A DNA stretch of 64,000 nucleotides from Conchocele bisecta (taxonomy: Eukaryota > Mollusca > Bivalvia > Lucinida > Thyasiridae), in contig CM055267.1 in assembly GCA_029237695.1 (NCBI GenBank), positions 13,419,043-13,483,042 on the forward strand, in the 5' to 3' direction. The position numbers and the translations under genes are program-made. The notes beneath the pieces were generated by a model. That model saw only the letters and a program-made list of their open reading frames with translations, made no database searches and was not told the DNA's origin. Shown piece by piece: positions 58,887 through 64,000 of the stretch (position 1 is its first letter; each line of letters starts with the position of its first letter).

Positions 58887-60043
58887 GTACGTAGCTAGGC
58901 TGCTAGGCTCGTGATTCTGTAGATGATCATATAGGATTGATAATTTCATACTAAACATATTTATCAAACAACTGACTGATTTCATAAGAAACGAGGCTAT
59001 GCCGAGTTTCTAATGAAATCAGTCAAGGAGTCATATTAAATCGTATTAAATTAAAGTGTTAGATTATATTTATTGCATAATCATAAATCGGGCAGCTTGA
59101 TTAATTATAATACAGTCTACATTCATTACCTCAAACTCTCTTAAATCAAACTACTGATAACTCAAAGTCAAAATCTTGGTCCCAAGTACATATTTTCATA
59201 TTTATCCCGTCAACACAGTGCGTATGTGCCGTGAAACACGGTGCCGTGAAACATTTTTGATATCCAGTCAATACTATTTTTGCATTTTACAGCCATTTTT
59301 AGGTGTTGACGGGATAAATAGAATAGTAGGTTAGTGCCGTGAATGGGAAAATATATCTGGCGTGGCACGGAAACGGGATGTGCTCGGCAGAGCCTTGCCC
59401 ATCCCGTTTCCTGAGCCTTGCCAGATATTTTTTCCCATTCACGGCACTAACCTACTATTCTCTATATATTAACTCTCGTTAACTCAAAGTTTCATCAACT
59501 CAAACTAGTTTCCTCAGTACCATTGACTTTGAGTAAACAAATATAGACTGTATAGACATTAGGAGTCTGTCTCCTGTTTCTTCATGAACTCAATTACTTG
59601 TTGACAATGTAACTTACAAATTCGAGTTTGTATATGTGGCTGCGACTGGAGAAATCGGGCTTATGACCAGCGTAGATCCAGATCAGCATGTGCATGCACA
59701 CAGTCTGATCAGGATCTGCACTGTTTGACATTTCATCAATGAAACACCTATCATGTTTCTAACAAACAATATAGATCATTATCAGGCTACAGTAGTGTGT
59801 TATTTAATCAGGAGCTATGTAGGTAAAAAATCCCATAAAACCCATTTCTCCAGTCATGGCCACATATGAAGTTCTGCCACTATATGATCTTGTTGAATGG
59901 CTGTAAACCTGAGTCAACATAACCACAGAAAAATTTAATCTTCGGCCTTTGTTTGTAGAAATCTACCCTTACATTGTATAGGTCTGCCCCATGATATCTT
60001 TGGAACATTCCAGTAAGGGTGGGATTGCTGATTTTAACATTTA

Positions 60044-60190
60044 TTATAAGGTTTGATCATGTCCAGCCGTGTGCAAACGTTTGCTGTGGCCCGAGGGAAC
60101 TGTTTGAACCCCAAGGCCGCAGGCCGCGGGTTCAAACAGTTCCCGAGGGCCACAGCAAACGTTTGCACACGGCTGGACATGATCAAACGT
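60044..60190. repeat. Near-perfect palindrome, about 70-bp arms
   Basis: Arms include GTGTGCAAACGTTTGCTGTG and its complement around a GGCCGCAGGCCGCGG centre. Confidence 0.88.
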
Positions 60191-60825
60191 TATTGTTACA
60201 TTTCCAACAAAAAACTGATGTAATTTGAGCATTATATTCAGTATTTTCAGTACTTTTATAAAATCGTCCCATTCACGTAGATAATTTTCGGTATGCATAT
60301 TCCGGAGCCGCGTCATGAACGTCATGAACGTCATGAAGTAGTGACGTCATGAACGTCATGAAGTAGTGACGTCATGAACGTCATGAAGTAGTGACGTCAT
60401 GAAAGCACTTCCCCGTAGTGACGTCATGAAGGCAATTCCATTACGCGTGGCCCCGGAATGAGCATTGCCTAAAGCCATGTGCAAACAGCACGCGCTATTT
60501 GTTTGCACATATGTGCAAACAACGGAAACCATGTAACAATATTTATTTCCTGCAATATATGGCTGTATGCAATAGGGGTTGCATTATGTTGATGTATATG
60601 AATTGTAGGACATTCAGTGTTAGGAATAACGTAATAAGTGGCAAAGCAACAGATTTCATGATTGTCGGGTATGTTTCAAGATCCTGTTTCTTGTAGGTAG
60701 TTATCCTTCAGTTTCACAAGAGAAGGATTTATTCATATGGAAAAACTATTTTTTGGCATACCAGTGTGATGGCATACCAGTGTGATAAAATGTATGTACA
60801 TTTCAAGAAGTAATTATTGTATCCC

Positions 60826-61640
60826 CCGGACTCCGTCGGGGGATACTATGGATTTGACAGCGCGCCTCGTCCGCGTCCGCGTCCGCCGCAGACACTTCTT
60901 GTCCGGAGCATAACCCTTTGGAATATTTTCATGAAACTTCACACATGCATAGACCACGACCCGAAGGTGTGTCGCGCACAAGAATAACAACACTTGCATA
61001 GCTAATTTTTGAGTTATCTCCCTTTTTTGTTTCTCGCAATGATTTCGTGTCTGGAGCATAACTCCACCACCCTTTCGAATATTTTCATGAAACTTCACAC
61101 ATGCATAGACCACGACCCGAAGGTGTGTCGCGCACAATAATGACAACTCTTGCATAGCTAATTTTTTAGTTATCTCCCTTTTTTGTTTCGCGCACTGATT
61201 GACCATAACTCGACCACCCTTTGGAATATTTTTATGAAACTTAACACATTCAATTAGACCACGAACCGAAGGTGTGTCGTGCACAAGAATGACAACTCTT
61301 GCATAGCTAATTTTTGAGTTATCTCCCTTTTTTGTTTTCGCTCACTGATTTCCTGTCCGGAGCATAACTCGACCACCCTTTGGAATATTTTTCATGAAAC
61401 TTCACACATGCATAGACACGACCCGGAGGTGTGTCGCGCACAAGAATGACAACTCTTGCGTAGCTAATTTTTCAGTTATCTCCCTTTTTTGTTTTGCGCA
61501 CTCTACAAACTGGACAATAATGCATGAAGACCTGTTTTCTCGTCTGCTCTGTATACCTTTTCTCGTGTGCTCTGTACACCTTACCTGTAGAGAGAACAAT
61601 AGAAACTGGGAGAACCATGTGCTAAGCATGGGCTAGCATG
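60826..61640. repeat. 135-bp satellite units, second copy
   Basis: About five units with CATGAAACTTCACACATGCA, GGTGTGTCGCGCACAAGAAT and GAGTTATCTCCC. The opening TATCCCCCGGACTCCGTCGG and the closing segment up to GATGTCCAGTGCTTGACC match 37850-38553 and 54139 onwards, forming the undisrupted paralogue of the element C site. Confidence 0.88.
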
Positions 61641-62439
61641 TGCAGATGTCCAGTGCTTGACCACTGCTGACCAGGTAATTTATACAGGTAAATCACTACA
61701 TTGGGTACTGTGTTGAAAATATTGTGGCATTATGTGGACCTCTGCAGATATATGTAGATAAATATAGGACTATTAAAAAAAAATCTGGTCTCCAATAGCA
61801 AGCATTATTATTTTTAAACTTTTTTTTGTCATTTTTTTTTTTTCATTTTTTTTTTTTCATTTCTTTTTTCAAATTATTTTTCAATTTTTGTCCAGTAGCA
61901 TAAGGTCGTAAGTGCTATATACAGACTATTCACCTGTGCATGTGCTAGCATGTGCAACTGACCACTGACCACTTACAGGTAATTTATACAGGTAAATGAT
62001 TATATTACATTTCCGTAAACTGTGTTGAAAATATTGTGGCATTATGTGGACCTGTGCAGATATATGTAGATAAATATAGGACTATTAAAAAAAATTCTGG
62101 GCTCCAGTAGCAAGCATTATTATTTTTAATTTTTAAACTTTTTTTCCATATTTTTTTTTTCATTTTTTTTTTCAAATTCTTTTTCAATTTTTGTCTAGTA
62201 GCATAAGGTCGTAAGTGCTATATACAGACTATTATCATATAATAAAACAATTATTGACTAGTGAGCCATAGAATAGTCAATAAATGTATAATATGTTCGG
62301 GCCAGTGAAAATTGCTTTCGGGCCCAGGCTCGAGGTCAAGGCGGGACAAGGCGAGGCATCTGATTCCGCGGAATTCTTGTTTACTTATCTCCCTTTGTTG
62401 TTTCGTGCTCTGATTTTGTATCCAGAGCATAACTCGAAC

Positions 62440-63420
62440 ACGCATATACGCATTGCTCTAATGGTCCTCTACGCCCTGTGCCAAATCCACGTTCGTTCTG
62501 CCCCCGTCAAGCCCAGGGTCAAGGTCACATACTTAGTGCTTCAAAAACATTAACGCTTGGGTAAATATCTTATACTTTCTGTTTTCTTTCATGGATCATC
62601 TCATATTTCATATACGCATTGCTCTAAATGGTCCTCTAACGCCCTGTGCCAAATCCACGTTCGTCCTGCCCCACCAATCCCACAGGGTCAAGGTCACATA
62701 CTTGGTGCTTCAAAAACTTTAACGTCAGGTAAATATCTTATAATTTTTATTTCCATTCACGGATCAACTTCATATTTCATATACGCGTTGCTCTAATGGT
62801 CGTCTACCGCCCTGTGCCAAATCCACGTTCGTCCTCCCCCGCCCCCGCCAAGCCCAGGGTCAAGGTCACATACTTAGTGCTTCAAAAACTTTAACGCTCG
62901 GGTAAATATCTTATAATTTCTGTTTTCTTTCATGGATCATCTTCATATTTCATATACGCATTGTTCTATAATGGTCCTCTACCGCCCTGTGCCAAATCCA
63001 CGTTCATCCTGCCCCCGCCAATCCCAGGGTCAAGGTCACATACTTGGTGCTTCAAAAACTTTAATGCTCAGGTAAATATCTTATAATTTTTCTTTCCATT
63101 CACGGATCAACTTCATATTTCATATATGCGTTGCTCTAATGGTCCTCTACCGCCCTGTGCCAAATCCACGTTGGTCCCGCCCCCGCCAAGCCCAGGGTTA
63201 ACATCATATACTTAGTGCTTCAAAAACTTTAACGCTCAGGTAAATATCTTATAATTTCTGTTTCTTTCAGGATCAGCTTCATATTTCATATATGCATTGC
63301 TCTAATGGTCCCTCTACCGCCCCTGTGCCAAAGCCACGTTTGTCCTGCCCCCGCCAAGCCCATGGTCAAGGTCACATACTTGGTGCTTCAAAAACTTTAA
63401 CGCTCAGGTAAAAGAAAATT
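62440..63420. repeat. About 170-bp tandem array
   Basis: Six units with GCCCTGTGCCAAATCCACGT, CAGGGTCAAGGTCACATACT and CTTCAAAAACTTTAACGCTC. Related sequence at 34430-34670. Confidence 0.88.
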
Positions 63421-63901
63421 TTGACTTGCAATTTGGCCTCATTTATTATCAAAGCGATATGTGGGACATCCGTGTTCTATGAACACATTTTCTAGTTTAT
63501 TAAACTTCACACATGCATAGAAGACGACCCTCAAAGGTGTGTCGCACGTAAGAATGACAACTCTTGCGTCGTTAATTTCTTAGTTATCTCCCTTTGTTGT
63601 TTGTGCACTGATTTCGTGTCTGGAGCATAACTCGAACACCCTTTGGAATATTTTCATGAAACTTCACACATGCATAGACCATGACCCTAAAGGTGTGTCC
63701 CGCAAGAATGACAACTCTTGCATCACTAATTCTTTAGTTATCTCCCTTTGTTTTTCCGTCACTGATTTTGTCTCCGGAGCATAACTCGAACACCCTTTTT
63801 TCAAACTACTTGTGTATCTAGGGAGGGGGATACACATGCGCTTGTCGACAAGCGTCCATTTCTAGTTATTTAAAACAACCACTTTATATTTCTGTTTTCA
63901 G

Positions 63902-64000
63902 TTCTTCTTGCAGCTGCAGTTTTACCGGCAGGAATATTCGCGAAAAGGCAACCTGGACAACCTCACTGAGCCATTCCCTGCTGATGTTGATCTCTCCAGT
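63902..64000 (+). CDS. RINT1: RINT1 exon 10 of window (continues past edge)
   Basis: Acceptor TCTGTTTTCAG, phase 0. It encodes FFLQLQFYRQEYSRKGNLDN and reaches the window end without a donor; FFLQLQ is conserved in animal RINT1. Confidence 0.85.

Larger units (their letters stand above)
58887..63901. other. RINT1 intron, repeat-rich
   Basis: Contents in order: palindrome near 58960-59030; foldback element near 59200-59465 (AATAGTAGGTTAGTGCCGTG); R1 (59636-59865); palindrome 60044-60190; 25-bp repeats with TGACGTCA (60341-60425); 135-bp satellite (60826-61500); T-rich units (61650-62230); 170-bp array (62440-63420); further satellite units (63490-63860). No exon recognised. Confidence 0.8.

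Overview
The window is animal nuclear DNA. Repeat style and intron density suggest a bivalve mollusc, probably a heterodont; this is inference and I cannot name the species. One host gene runs left to right through the right three quarters. Ten exons between 19761 and 64000 encode a RINT1 (RAD50-interactor 1/Tip20 family) homologue, a subunit of the ER-Golgi tethering NRZ complex. Its introns are packed with foldback MITEs, palindromes and satellites.

Three large Polinton/Maverick (adintovirus-like) DNA elements lie in or upstream of this gene. Element A (1 to 15032) is cut by the left window edge. It carries protein-primed DNA polymerase B, a DDE integrase, a packaging ATPase, a double-jelly-roll-type major capsid protein, several small membrane proteins, a penton-like protein and a fibre-like protein with a long coiled-coil stalk. 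Element B (26519-34004, intron between exons 4 and 5) has 248-bp terminal inverted repeats and a 5-bp direct repeat CCATT. It carries a C2H2 zinc-finger protein, PolB, and integrase and fibre ends on either side of a 500-N assembly gap that probably hides about 10 kb. Element C (38554-54138, intron between exons 7 and 8) has about 207-bp terminal repeats and a CCAGT duplication. It has a full virion-type gene set and PolB, but no recognisable integrase.

Within each element the genes form a mobile virus-like module: PolB replicates, integrase inserts, ATPase packages, MCP and penton-like proteins form the shell, and the fibre probably mediates attachment. A and C share nearly every structural gene in a rearranged order. 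Their fibres share the N-terminal start and coiled-coil design but have unrelated C-terminal heads. No adenovirus-type cysteine protease was recognised in any of the three.

Most element genes are broken by frameshifts. A RINT1 exon (22582-22756) also carries a one-base frameshift, so part of this may be assembly error rather than decay.

Other structure that gene models do not explain: palindromes at the element termini; a CCAATC/GATTGG palindrome scattered through element A; tandem copies of a RINT1 splice donor (78-bp units) and of a RINT1 splice acceptor (30-bp units); an undisrupted paralogue of the element C insertion site at 61.6 kb; and many foldback elements in the introns.
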